Shown here one piece after another: positions 47,789 to 55,931 of a DNA stretch of 64,000 nt. Both the position numbers and the translations under genes were made by a program. The stretch's first letter is position 1, and each line of letters opens with the position of its first letter. Origin of the DNA: Oscillospiraceae bacterium (lineage in GTDB: Bacteria > Bacillota > Clostridia > Oscillospirales > Oscillospiraceae); NCBI GenBank assembly GCA_902778115.1, contig CACYWG010000018.1:21012-85011 (forward strand). Direction: 5' to 3'. The notes under the pieces are model-generated. The model saw only the letters and a list, made by a program, of their open reading frames with translations. It did no database searches and had not been told where the DNA came from.

Positions 47789-48737
47789 GAAAGCGCGCGG
47801 CCGGATCGAAGGCCGCCTGCGCGAACAGCGCGCTCACCGCGTCCCGGTAGGCGGACAGGTCGCGGCTTTTGTTGAGGGCCTTACAGAGCTTCGCGCTGTC
47901 CGGGAAGAGCCAGATCATGTAGTACCAGATTTCCTTCATCCGCGCGAGGGCGTAGACCGGCGGCAGGCCGCCCTGCAGCGCCTCGTCCAGCAGCGCGTCG
48001 TGAAAGGCGCGCAGCTCCTCCCGGCGGAGCGGCTCTCCCCCGCTCAGCACCCGGAAGAGCGCTGGATTCGTCACCGCGCCGCGCCCGAGCATCACGCGGT
48101 CCAGTGCCGGGAAGTCCCGCCGCAGCGAGGCGAGGTCTCCCGCAGTGAACACGTTGCCGTTATAGCAGACCGGCCAGGGCGCGTCCTCCAGCGCCGCCGC
48201 GAAAGCCGCGCGGTCGGGCTTGCTCTGATACATGCCCTCGCGGTCGCGGGCGTGGACGATCAGCTCCGAGAGCGGATAGCGCCGGTAGACCGCGAGCAGG
48301 GTGGGAAAATCCGCCGTGCTGTGCAGGCCCAGGCGCGTTTTGACCGAGACGGCCACGGGCGTCCGGCGGAACACTTCTTTCAGAAATGCGTCGAGTTCCG
48401 CGGCATCGCCCAGCATGCCCGCCCCCTTGTGCTTGCTGACCACGGTGCCGGAGGGGCAGCCGGCGTTGAGGTTGACCTCCGTATAGCCGAGCTCCGCCAG
48501 CGTCTCCGCCGCGCCGAGAAAGGCCTCCGCGTTGTTGGCGAGGATCTGCGGCACCAGCGTCACGCCCTCGTTTGCCTCCGGCAGCAGGGCGTTCAGATGG
48601 CTGCGCTTGAAGCGGCCGCCGGCGTCCGGCGCAATGAAAGGCGCATAGTAGCGGTCGGCCTCCGGGAAAAAGCGCCGGTGGACCCGGCGGTACTCCGCGT
48701 TCGTCACGCCCTCCATCGGGGCAAAGCTCAAAAGCAT
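47772..48737 (-). CDS. dus: tRNA-dihydrouridine synthase
   Basis: A 321-residue FMN enzyme that reduces uridine in tRNA D-loops. Motifs are LLSFAPMEGVTNAEYR at the N-terminus, the catalytic Cys in NLNAGCPSGTVVSKHKGAGML, VSVKTRLG, LIVHARDREGMY, NGNVFTAGDL and MLGRGAVTNPALF. The start at 48737 has AGGTGAG three bases before it. The final residues come from a repeat element (47695-47788), so the natural C-terminus may have been changed. Confidence 0.92.
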   Translation of the reverse strand: MLLSFAPMEGVTNAEYRRVHRRFFPEADRYYAPFIAPDAGGRFKRSHLNALLPEANEGVTLVPQILANNAEAFLGAAETLAELGYTEVNLNAGCPSGTVVSKHKGAGMLGDAAELDAFLKEVFRRTPVAVSVKTRLGLHSTADFPTLLAVYRRYPLSELIVHARDREGMYQSKPDRAAFAAALEDAPWPVCYNGNVFTAGDLASLRRDFPALDRVMLGRGAVTNPALFRVLSGGEPLRREELRAFHDALLDEALQGGLPPVYALARMKEIWYYMIWLFPDSAKLCKALNKSRDLSAYRDAVSALFAQAAFDPAARFQGSLA

Positions 48738-48816
48738 GCACTCACCTCTCATCAGTTTCGATGAAAATACTATACCAAATCCCTACCCGCCTGCCAAGAA
48801 AAAATCGGCGCGGGAC

Positions 48817-48845
48817 TTGGAATGTTCATAATTACAGGATATAAT
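48817..48845 (+). promoter_or_regulatory. Promoter of coiled-coil membrane gene
   Basis: TTGGAA (48817-48822) and TATAAT (48840-48845) are 17 bases apart. This places the RNA start downstream of an in-frame ATG at 48822 and supports the GTG start at 48879. Confidence 0.7.
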
Positions 48846-48878
48846 AAAGTATTCTTTGAAAAGTTAGGAGGTCAGGCC

Positions 48879-50651
48879 GTGAAGCATCCCGCGTTAACCC
48901 GCATGCTCGGCGTTTTTCTCGCCGTGGTCAGTGTCATCTCGCTCGTTGCGGGCGCCCTTGGGTTCGGCCGGGCCGCCGGAGACTACCGCGAGCAGCAGCG
49001 CGAGGATACGCTGCTGGACAGCCGCATCCAGAAGGCCGAGGCGCTGCGCCTGCAGATGGAGGAGGAGCAGGCGGCCTACGACGCGGCAACGGAGGTCTTT
49101 CCCGACAAAGAGTCAAAGCACAACAGCGCCCGCTCCGATTTCCGCATGAAGCTTGCCACCTATACCGCCACCCGCGCCGGGCTGGTGCTGGGCCGCAAAC
49201 AGCTGGACGAGGCGGCCGCCGCCCTCGACGAGAGTATGGAGCTGTTCCGGCAGGGGCTGATCCTGTTCACGGAGGGCAAGAAGTCCTTTGACCAGATCTA
49301 CGGCGTCTATCAGACGCTGCGCGGTACGCTCGACCAGGGCCTGGCGATCTATCAGCAGGCCGCCTCCCGCGTGCCCGAGGGCTCCGACGAGGAGGTCGTC
49401 TTCACGCCGGAGGAGATCCTGGCGCTGGCGGAGCTCGGCCACCGCGGCAACGCCCAGACGCGGCAGCTGCTGGAGGATCTGAAAGCCGAAACGCCCGCCG
49501 ATCAGCGGCAGGCCGCCGAGCTTGTCCGCCGTGCGATGGAGGAATACGGCGAGGTCAGCCCGGATCTGGAGGATTTCAGCGTGGAGCAGCTGGCCTACGG
49601 GGTCACGCAGACGCTGTACGACCGGGCCGCCGAGGCCATGGAGTCCGGGATAGAGGGCGGCCTGTCCCCCGAGGAGGCGCGCGCCGCCGCCGACCGGCTG
49701 TGCGCGGAGAGCTTCGGGCTGAGCTTTGACGAGGTCGGACAGTGGCTCGGCGAAAACAAACCCGCCGACAGCGGCGGCGAGGGCGGTGGAAGCACGTCCA
49801 TCTCGCCGGAAATGCTCAACATGCTGCTCGAGCAGATGCCCGGTGACCGCGACCTGGTCGATCTCGCCGTCGGCCTGCTGGACGACAGCGACCGGGATCT
49901 GAGCGAAAAAGAGGCGGCCTTCCGCGCCGATCCCCACGATATGAGCGCAGCCGAGCTGCTGATCGCCTCCTTCAAGGAGGGCCTGGACGCCGCCCAGCGT
50001 CTGCTGGGTCTGGTGGAGCCGACCATCCTCGACACCAAAAAGCAGATGGACGACGCCCAGCACCAGCTCGCCGTCGGCCGGGACGCGATCCTGGACGGGC
50101 AGCAGAAAGTGAAGGACGGCTACCGGCAGATCGACCGCACGGAGGAGGATCTGCTGCATCAGCTGGAACGCATGAAGCGGCGGCGTATCCGCCTGCAGGC
50201 GGAAAAGGACGAGCTCGACGGGCTGGAGGCCGTGATCGACCGCTATGAGGACGCGCTTGCCCAGTACCGCACGCTCCGCGCGCAGCTGCTGGCCGACGAC
50301 GCCATCTACGACCGAAAGCAGGCCGGGGAGGATTTCCTGGACGCGTCGCGCGAAGAACTCAGCCTGCGCCTGCCGGCGCACCGGACGGAGTACCGGCTTC
50401 GCTGCGTGATCTGCGCGCTGATGATCGCCGCCGGCGCCTTTGGGCTGCTTTCCGCGCTCGGCGCCTTCGAAAAGCCGCGCATCAAACGGCTGTGGCTGCC
50501 GCTGCTGGCGGCGCTGCTGCCGACCGTCGCCGCCGAGGCGATCAGCCTCGCGCTCGGCCGCGGGCTCTTGTACTCGGTGCTGTTCGTCGGGATCTTCGCC
50601 TTGCTGACGCTGCCGCTCTGCATCGGCGGAACAGAAAAGAAAAACGGATGA
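48879..50651 (+). CDS. Coiled-coil membrane protein
   Basis: A 590-residue protein starting GTG at 48879 (GGAGGT at 48867-48872). One membrane helix lies at about 10-30. A long, charged helical domain (about 40-505) has coiled-coil stretches (EQQREDTLLDSRIQKAEALR; DRTEEDLLHQLERMKRRRIR). Two C-terminal membrane helices or a hairpin lie near 510-585. The domain would be outside the cell, as in YhgE/Pip-like proteins, but the family is not certain. Function unknown. Confidence 0.65.
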   Translation: MKHPALTRMLGVFLAVVSVISLVAGALGFGRAAGDYREQQREDTLLDSRIQKAEALRLQMEEEQAAYDAATEVFPDKESKHNSARSDFRMKLATYTATRAGLVLGRKQLDEAAAALDESMELFRQGLILFTEGKKSFDQIYGVYQTLRGTLDQGLAIYQQAASRVPEGSDEEVVFTPEEILALAELGHRGNAQTRQLLEDLKAETPADQRQAAELVRRAMEEYGEVSPDLEDFSVEQLAYGVTQTLYDRAAEAMESGIEGGLSPEEARAAADRLCAESFGLSFDEVGQWLGENKPADSGGEGGGSTSISPEMLNMLLEQMPGDRDLVDLAVGLLDDSDRDLSEKEAAFRADPHDMSAAELLIASFKEGLDAAQRLLGLVEPTILDTKKQMDDAQHQLAVGRDAILDGQQKVKDGYRQIDRTEEDLLHQLERMKRRRIRLQAEKDELDGLEAVIDRYEDALAQYRTLRAQLLADDAIYDRKQAGEDFLDASREELSLRLPAHRTEYRLRCVICALMIAAGAFGLLSALGAFEKPRIKRLWLPLLAALLPTVAAEAISLALGRGLLYSVLFVGIFALLTLPLCIGGTEKKNG

Positions 50652-50682
50652 CTTCCTGTTTGGAAGCCATCCGTTTTTCGAT
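50640..50682 (+). terminator. Terminator at end of coiled-coil gene
   Basis: AAAAACGGATGACTTCC and GGAAGCCATCCGTTTTT pair with one bulge. The left arm covers the stop codon. Confidence 0.75.
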
Positions 50683-50690
50683 TCTGACGA

Positions 50691-51032
50691 TCAGAACAGC
50701 CCGGGAAAGCCCATGCCGCCCTGCAGCTTGTTCATGGCCTTGCCGGTCTCGTCGTCGGCCGCCTTCAGCGCGCCGTTGACCGCCGCAAGGATCAGATCCT
50801 GCAGCATCTCCACATCCTCGGGATCGACGACCTCGGGGTCGATGGTGATGCTCTCAAAGCTGCGCGTGCCGGACACCACGGCCTTCACCGCGCCGCCGCC
50901 CGCCGTAAACTCGAACTTGCTCGACTCCAGCTCCTGCTGCATCTTCATGAAATCCTGCTGCATTTTCTGGGCCTGGCGCATCATGTTCATCTGATTGCCG
51001 GGCATGCCGCCGCGAAATCCGCCTTTTGCCAT
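50691..51032 (-). CDS. ybaB: YbaB/EbfC nucleoid-associated protein
   Basis: A 113-residue protein: MMRQAQKMQQDFMKMQQELE helix, then VKAVVSGTRSFESITIDPEVVDPEDVEMLQDLILAAVNGAL, the YbaB dimer fold that binds DNA. It follows dnaX on the same strand, as in most Firmicutes. The usual third gene, recR, is not here; a plus-strand gene follows. A roughly 190-bp hairpin repeat separates it from dnaX. Confidence 0.93.
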   Translation of the reverse strand: MAKGGFRGGMPGNQMNMMRQAQKMQQDFMKMQQELESSKFEFTAGGGAVKAVVSGTRSFESITIDPEVVDPEDVEMLQDLILAAVNGALKAADDETGKAMNKLQGGMGFPGLF

Positions 51033-51054
51033 TTGTCTTTCCTCCCAAAGTGAT

Positions 51055-51256
51055 TAGAATGATTATATGATATTGAAAAGCCAAAAATCTTTTCGGCGCC
51101 GCTTGCGGCGCAGCAAAACAGCTATGCTGTTTTGCCATATATTCATTGTAATGAACATCGACCGAATGATTCATGGAATCATTCGGTGCCAAACTTGTCG
51201 TTTGGCAGCGAGATCAATCGAAACCTCGATTGATCTCGCCATTCGATGACCATTAT
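51055..51256. repeat. Multi-hairpin repeat, copy A
   Basis: A chain of hairpins lies between dnaX and ybaB. Stems include GCGCCGC/GCGGCGC (about 51095-51110), CAAAACAGC/GCTGTTTTG, TTCATT/AATGAA, CCGAATGATTC/GAATCATTCGG, GCCAAAC/GTTTGGC and a 14-bp GCGAGATCAATCGA/TCGATTGATCTCGC. The outer ends (AATGATTATATGAT and GATGACCATTATT) are weakly complementary. It ends on the dnaX stop. Homologous to 56572-56759. Confidence 0.8.
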
Positions 51257-52896
51257 TCGATAAAATGTACTTCTTTGAAATCCCGCAGCTCGTCCAGACT
51301 GCGCCCGCTCTGCTGCCGCGGCTTGCGGTCAGCCAGCTGTACCCGGGTCACGCGGCCGCGGAGCGCTGTGGCCGTCTCGCCCAGCAGCTGCAGCAGCTCC
51401 GGCCGGTTGAAGCGCATATAGGCGTAGCCCGGCGCTGCCTCGACCTGCAGCGTATCGCCGCTGAGCGTGCCGAAGACCAGGTCGGGATTCTGGAGGATGG
51501 TGCGCATCTCCATCGTCATCCGCGGGGCCAGGCGCTTCTGGATCGCCTTCCAGAGATCGGCCGGTTCTTCCGCAGGCTGCGGCTCCGGCTCCGCCGCCGC
51601 TTCGGGCGCGCGGGCGGGAACGGGCTGCGGCTCCTCGCGGGCGGGCTCCGGCCGGGTCACGACCGGCTCGGGCACACGCAGGGGCTCCGGCGGCGGCGCG
51701 GCGGGAACAGACGCCGGCGCGGCGCTGTCCGCAGCGGCCAGAGCGGCGCTCCCGCCGTTTCTGACCGCCTCTTCCAGCCGCGAGATGCGGGCGCGCAGAT
51801 CCGCCGTGCTGTCTCCCAGGCTGTTGTCGCAGAGGGAGACGAGGCAGAGCTCGGCGTTCATGCGGGGATTGTTCACCGTGCGCATCGCGCCCTGCGTACT
51901 CTGCAGCTTTTCCAGCGCGCACAGGAGCTCCTCCCGGGTCATCCGGGCGGCGAAGGCGCGCAGTGATTCCAGATCGAGGCCCGAGGACAGCAGATTGAGG
52001 CTGCCCTTCGGCGCAACATGCAGCATCAGCACGTCGCGCAGCAGCTGCGCCAGTTCAGACAGCAGCGTGCCGGGGTCCTTGCCGTCCATCCACAGCTCCG
52101 AGAAGAGCTGCAGCGCGGCGGCGGAATCGTGTTTGAGAATCAGATCCAGCAGCTCCGCCAGTCTCCGCTTGCCGGCCAGACCCATCGCGGCGTAGACCGT
52201 TTCAACGTCGATCGTCTCGCTTGACGAGCACTGGTCCAGCAGGCTCAGCGCGTCGCGCACGCCGCCCTCGGCCAGGCGGGCGATCAGCTCCGCGGCCTCA
52301 TGGCTGAGCGTAAAATGCTCCTTTGAGGCGATATATTCGAGGTATTCCGCGATTTCCGGCACGTCGATGCGTTTGAAGCTGTGGCGCTGGCAGCGCGAGA
52401 GGATGGTGGCGGGCACCTTGTTGAGCTCGGTGGTCGCGAGGATGAACATCAGATGCGCGGGCGGCTCCTCCAGGATCTTCAGCAGCGCGTTGAAGGCGGC
52501 GGCGGAGAGCATGTGCACCTCGTCGATGATGTACACGCGCTTTTTGACGGCGGCAGGCGAATAGATCGCCTCCTCGCGCAGCGCGCGGACATTGTCCACG
52601 CCGTTGTTGGAGGCCGCGTCCAGCTCCACCACGTCCATTACGCTGCCCTCAAGGATGCCGCGGCAGGCCGGACATTCGCCGCAGGGATTGCCGTTTACCG
52701 GGTGCTCGCAGTTGACCGCACGGGCCAGGATGCGCGCGCAGGTGGTCTTGCCGGTGCCGCGCGTGCCAATGAAGAGGTAGGCATGGGACAGGCGCCCGGT
52801 TTTGACCTGGTTTTTCAGCGTTTCGGTAATATGCTGCTGGCCGACGACCTCGTCGAAGGTCTGCGGCCGCCATTTGCGGTACAATGCCTGGTACAA
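51253..52896 (-). CDS. dnaX: DNA polymerase III gamma/tau subunit
   Basis: A 547-residue clamp-loader ATPase. The start is TTG at 52896, giving the conserved MYQALYRKWRPQTFDEVVGQ, with AGGTGAG five bases upstream. An ATG-like start further up would run into the SRP RNA. It has Walker A GTRGTGKT (44-51), zinc cysteines Cys63, Cys72, Cys75 and Cys78, Walker B DEVHMLS and the sensor region ATTELNKVPATILSRCQR. The Pro/Ala/Glu-rich linker (about 400-450) precedes the tau C-terminal domain. Confidence 0.95.
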   Translation of the reverse strand: MYQALYRKWRPQTFDEVVGQQHITETLKNQVKTGRLSHAYLFIGTRGTGKTTCARILARAVNCEHPVNGNPCGECPACRGILEGSVMDVVELDAASNNGVDNVRALREEAIYSPAAVKKRVYIIDEVHMLSAAAFNALLKILEEPPAHLMFILATTELNKVPATILSRCQRHSFKRIDVPEIAEYLEYIASKEHFTLSHEAAELIARLAEGGVRDALSLLDQCSSSETIDVETVYAAMGLAGKRRLAELLDLILKHDSAAALQLFSELWMDGKDPGTLLSELAQLLRDVLMLHVAPKGSLNLLSSGLDLESLRAFAARMTREELLCALEKLQSTQGAMRTVNNPRMNAELCLVSLCDNSLGDSTADLRARISRLEEAVRNGGSAALAAADSAAPASVPAAPPPEPLRVPEPVVTRPEPAREEPQPVPARAPEAAAEPEPQPAEEPADLWKAIQKRLAPRMTMEMRTILQNPDLVFGTLSGDTLQVEAAPGYAYMRFNRPELLQLLGETATALRGRVTRVQLADRKPRQQSGRSLDELRDFKEVHFIE

Positions 52897-52928
52897 GGCG
52901 CTCACCTGCCCGTAAAAGTTGATGGCTC

Positions 52929-53212
52929 TTGACAAGACTGCACACCCACCGTTGAAACATGCCCTACATCCGTACCGCCGGCAGCCGGCTCAGATCCGGC
53001 ACCCTCACGGCACACGGGAGGTCCCGCTTAATGCTGCTCGGTTCCCCGCCTGACATGGTTCACGGATTCCCGTTGCGCAAGACCGGATCATCAACGCTGC
53101 TTACCGGGGTCAGTCGACACAGAACAGTTCCTATGGTGGGAATTCGTCCCTGCTGTAGCGGATTGCAGGTCACAGGGCACCGCTGGCTCCCCGACTAGTG
53201 CAGCCTTGTCAA
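52929..53212 (-). ncRNA. ffs: Signal recognition particle RNA, large type
   Basis: On the minus strand the 5' end GACAAGGCTGCAC pairs with 3' GTGCAGTCTTGTC (one G-U). The Alu-domain sequence CGGGGAGCCAGCGGTGCCC...ACCTGCAATCCGC matches the B. subtilis scRNA pattern. Helix 8 reads ATGTCAGG-CGGGGAACCG-AGCAGCAT (53033-53056), with a GGAA loop and the SRP54-binding GTCAGG/AGCAGC internal loop. Its place upstream of dnaX is the Bacillus/Clostridia arrangement. Ends are approximate. Confidence 0.92.
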
Positions 53213-53225
53213 AAGCCACGGTGCT

Positions 53226-53254
53226 ATCTTACTACAAAGTTTCTGGAAGTGCAA
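53226..53254 (-). promoter_or_regulatory. Promoter of SRP RNA
   Basis: On the minus strand, TTGCAC (53249-53254) and TAAGAT (53226-53231) are 17 bases apart, ending about 14 bases before the RNA 5' end. Confidence 0.65.
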
Positions 53255-53262
53255 TCTTTTTC

Positions 53263-53290
53263 TTTACAAATGAAAAATTTGTGATATAAT
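53263..53290 (+). promoter_or_regulatory. Promoter of tRNA-Ala
   Basis: TTTACA (53263-53268) and TATAAT (53285-53290) are 16 bases apart, 20 bases before the tRNA. It is divergent from the SRP promoter. Confidence 0.7.
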
Positions 53291-53309
53291 ACAGAGGCTT
53301 GAGATTTTT

Positions 53310-53385
53310 GGGGGCGTAGCTCAGCTGGGAGAGCGTACGGTTCGCATCCGTAAGGTCAAGGGTTCGAATCCCTCCGTCTCCACCA
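53310..53385 (+). tRNA. tRNA-Ala(CGC)
   Basis: The acceptor GGGGGCG pairs with CGTCTCC and includes the G3-U70 alanine identity pair. The anticodon arm TACGG-TTCGCAT-CCGTA gives anticodon CGC. T arm AGGGTTCGAATCCCT, encoded CCA at 53383-53385. Confidence 0.95.
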
Positions 53386-53386
53386 A

Positions 53387-53424
53387 AACAAAAGACAGGT
53401 CTTGTACCTGTCTTTTTGTTTTGC
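53387..53424 (+). terminator. Terminator of tRNA-Ala
   Basis: CAAAAGACAGGT and ACCTGTCTTTTTG pair around CTTGT, followed by TTTTG. Confidence 0.85.
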
Positions 53425-53454
53425 GTATGATTTGGGATTTGAACGGGAGCGGTG

Positions 53455-53534
53455 TTGGAAAACGTGCCGGTGGCACGTTTTCCCCGCGACCTGGCCTTCG
53501 CTGCAGCGAAGGTCGAATCCCTCCGTCTCCACCA
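53455..53534 (+). repeat. tRNA-Ala 3'-tail duplicate with hairpins
   Basis: Bases 53513-53534 (TCGAATCCCTCC then GTCTCCACCA) exactly repeat the tRNA-Ala 3' end at 53364-53385. Between lie a 12-bp stem GGAAAACGTGCC/GGCACGTTTTCC (about 53456-53482) and the palindrome CCTTCGCTGCAGCGAAGG (53494-53511). A truncated tRNA-like cassette, or an old attachment-site scar. Confidence 0.75.
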
Positions 53535-53535
53535 A

Positions 53536-53578
53536 GAAAGAACGGTAATTCTGACAGAATTGCCGTTCTTTTCTTTTG
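53536..53578 (+). terminator. Second terminator after tRNA tail duplicate
   Basis: AAGAACGGTAATTCTG and CAGAATTGCCGTTCTT form a 16-bp stem around a short loop, followed by TTCTTTT. Confidence 0.8.
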
Positions 53579-53691
53579 TGCTATGAAACAAGCTTGCTTA
53601 TCTGTCTGCGCTTCTGAAAGATGATCGATGAGCAGTCACGGTTTCACTTTTTGCCTGAAAGAAACAGACCTGATAATGTAATTACAACGTA

Positions 53692-53720
53692 TTGACAGAT
53701 TGGCCTTGACGGACTATAAT
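53692..53720 (+). promoter_or_regulatory. Perfect consensus promoter of toxin-antitoxin
   Basis: TTGACA (53692-53697) and TATAAT (53715-53720), 17 bases apart. It lies only 22 bases before the antitoxin start, so the messenger leader is very short. Confidence 0.85.
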
Positions 53721-53741
53721 ATCGCCAAGGAGTTGATGAAC

Positions 53742-54065
53742 ATGGATCCGAACTTGAATGTCGTAACTGCCCCCAAGACCGCCACCTTTCAAATGCGGAT
53801 CAATCCCGAAGTGAAGCGCCGCGTGGAAGCGGTCTACGCAAGCCAGGGCCTATCCTTTACCGATGCTGTTAATATCTTCATCCAGCAATCCCTCAATGAC
53901 AACGGATTGCCGTTTCTGGCCTCCCCCGAAAATGCTGAATTCATGAGAGCAAAAGCGATGCGCCGCCTGTTGGATGAGGCACAAAAGGGCTGGGATTCTG
54001 CAGAAAAGGAAGGCTGGCTGACGCTCGACGAGGTATCGTCACAGCTCGGGTCAGAGAATGAATAA
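53742..54065 (+). CDS. RelB/DinJ-family antitoxin
   Basis: A 107-residue protein. The N-terminal ribbon-helix-helix (TATFQMRINPEVKRRVEAVYASQGLSFTDAVNIFIQQSL) binds DNA and represses the operon. The C-terminal tail wraps the toxin. Start ATG 53742 has AAGGAG nine bases upstream; upstream codons lie within the promoter. It overlaps the toxin by eight bases. Confidence 0.88.
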   Translation: MDPNLNVVTAPKTATFQMRINPEVKRRVEAVYASQGLSFTDAVNIFIQQSLNDNGLPFLASPENAEFMRAKAMRRLLDEAQKGWDSAEKEGWLTLDEVSSQLGSENE

Positions 54066-54381
54066 GGTCTTCATATCCCCGGAGGCCGCGAGAGACTTAT
54101 CGCAGATCAAGCAGTATATTTCCACGGAACTGAAAAACCGGAGCGCCGCAAACAGAATTGTCGGCAGCATCCTGAAAGATCTGCGTGAGCTGGGGCGATA
54201 TCCGGAGCAAGGGCCGTCCATCGAAGCCCTCACCGGATTTCAGACAGGACTGCGGATGCTCTTATGCGGGAAACATATTGCCCTGTACAAAATTGAAAAT
54301 GAAGCAGTATTCGTTGCCAGAATCATAGATGCCCGTCAGGATTATCTGCGGGTATTGTTCGGTGATGATGATTTGGGCTAA
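54058..54381 (+). CDS. RelE/ParE-family toxin
   Basis: A 107-residue basic protein with the RelE/ParE fold: FISPEAARDLSQIKQYISTELKN, PEQGPSIEAL, GLRMLLCGKHIALYKIENEAVFVARIIDARQDYLRVLF. RelE types cut mRNA at the ribosome and ParE types hit gyrase; the ending RIIDARQDYLRVLF leans to ParE, but this is uncertain. Overlap with the antitoxin marks a type II module. Confidence 0.88.
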   Translation: MNKVFISPEAARDLSQIKQYISTELKNRSAANRIVGSILKDLRELGRYPEQGPSIEALTGFQTGLRMLLCGKHIALYKIENEAVFVARIIDARQDYLRVLFGDDDLG

Positions 54382-54496
54382 AAAAAGACAGTCCAACTAT
54401 CGATGGAAAACCGCGCAAAGCAACAGTTCGATATATACGCACGAGAAATGCTTCCTACGCCAAATCATTATTTCATGAATAAAAAGGAGAACAAAG

Positions 54497-55873
54497 ATGA
54501 AAAAAACGCTTTGCCTGCTGCTGGCTTTTGCCATGCTGCTGGCGCTGGCCGCCTGCGGCGGCGCGGCTCCCGCTCCCACGGCCGAGCAGGAACCGGAAGT
54601 GAAGGAATGGACGCGCACGGGCTATTTTACGGATGAAAACGGCAACACGCTCTCCGTCGTCTGGATGGAAGACGTAGAAGTGCCCGGCTGGTATGTCGGC
54701 GTTACGATCGGCGATGACCCGGTCGAGGATTCCCGCGGCGGCATGCTCCCGCAGGAGGGCAACAGCCTGCACGGCGATCTGAACGCCTGGGATGAGAACG
54801 CCGAGCCTCTGATCGTCACCGTCACGGAAGAGGGCGAGGACGGCCTGCAGCTTGTCATTGAGGGCGGCGAGACCTACCACTTCAAGGAGATGGATCTGCC
54901 CAAAGCCACGATCTTCGTGACAGTCAACGTCGAAGGCGACGGCGCCATCGAATACACCGAGGGCGAAGAAACGCCGGAGATCGATCCGGAATATCCCTTC
55001 CAGTCCGCCGTGATCAATCTGGCTGAGCCTGCGACCCACACCATTCTCGCCTGGCCGCGCGCGGGCAGCCGCTTTGTCAAGTGGACGAAGAACGGCGAGG
55101 ACTTCTCCACGGAGCCGCAGATCACCGTGCTGCTGGATGAAAGCGCGGACTTCATCGCCGTGTTCGAAGAGGATCTCGACTGGGTCAACCCGCTCGACGC
55201 CTGCGTCGGCGAGTATCAGTGCGACAGGGCCCGCGCCCATGTGGACACCATCGGCAACGAGGATCTCCTGATCACCGTCGAATGGGGCAGCAGCGCCTGG
55301 GAGATGGCCCGCTGGTTCATCTACGGCCGTCCCGATCCCGAAACGATGAGCTTCCAGTACACCGGCGGCTCGAAGTCGATCATCACCACCAGCGAGGACG
55401 GCAGCGAGGAGACCGAGGAGCCCGTGTATGAGGAGGGCACCGGCAGCATCGTCTTCAATGAGGACGGCAGCTTCACCTGGCACGAGGACCAGTCCGAGTC
55501 CGGCAGCGACATGGTGTTCGAGCGCCTGCCCGCCGAAGAGCGCGAAGGCTTTGACGGCCTCTGGGCCGAGGAGATCGCCGGCCGCTGCACGGCTGAATTC
55601 AGCTATGCCGGCGAGGGAAGCGTGCATGTGGTGATCGCCTGGCCGGACTCCGCCGCTGTGCACAGCTGCTGGGAGATGACTGCCAACGTCTACCGCGATG
55701 ACATCATGATCTACAACGACGGCCACTCCTGGGTCGAGACCTATGCCGAGGACGGCAGCTACACGGTCTCCGACGAGGCTTTTGACCAGTCCGGCAGCTT
55801 CTATATGGAAGACGGCAAGCTCCACTGGGTCAACGATGTGACCGGCGAGGAGCTCGTGTTCATCCCTGTCTGA
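54497..55873 (+). CDS. Surface lipoprotein, unknown
   Basis: A 458-residue protein with a lipoprotein signal: basic MKK, hydrophobic core, lipobox LALAAC with Cys20. The mature part is acidic and beta-rich (ENGNTLSVVWMEDVEVPGWYVGVTIGDDP; VFEEDLDWVNPLDACVGEYQC), ending with a repeat-like pattern of SxxxEDGSxTxxDE strands. No enzyme motif is visible. A ligand-binding or adhesion role is possible. RBS AAAGGAG. Terminator follows. Confidence 0.7.
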   Translation: MKKTLCLLLAFAMLLALAACGGAAPAPTAEQEPEVKEWTRTGYFTDENGNTLSVVWMEDVEVPGWYVGVTIGDDPVEDSRGGMLPQEGNSLHGDLNAWDENAEPLIVTVTEEGEDGLQLVIEGGETYHFKEMDLPKATIFVTVNVEGDGAIEYTEGEETPEIDPEYPFQSAVINLAEPATHTILAWPRAGSRFVKWTKNGEDFSTEPQITVLLDESADFIAVFEEDLDWVNPLDACVGEYQCDRARAHVDTIGNEDLLITVEWGSSAWEMARWFIYGRPDPETMSFQYTGGSKSIITTSEDGSEETEEPVYEEGTGSIVFNEDGSFTWHEDQSESGSDMVFERLPAEEREGFDGLWAEEIAGRCTAEFSYAGEGSVHVVIAWPDSAAVHSCWEMTANVYRDDIMIYNDGHSWVETYAEDGSYTVSDEAFDQSGSFYMEDGKLHWVNDVTGEELVFIPV

Positions 55874-55884
55874 GCTTATAACAG

Positions 55885-55923
55885 CAAAAAAGATCCATCC
55901 TCCGGGATGGATCTTTTTTGTTC
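55885..55923 (+). terminator. Terminator after lipoprotein
   Basis: AAAAAAGATCCATCC and GGATGGATCTTTTTT pair around TCCG. Bidirectional with the convergent carbonic anhydrase gene. Confidence 0.85.
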
Positions 55924-55931
55924 AAACACAT

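Noticed and set aside
52897..52935. Longer dnaX start beginning SRAINFYGQ
   Set aside because: It would overlap the SRP RNA end; the TTG at 52896 gives the conserved YQALYRKWRP start with a good ribosome site.
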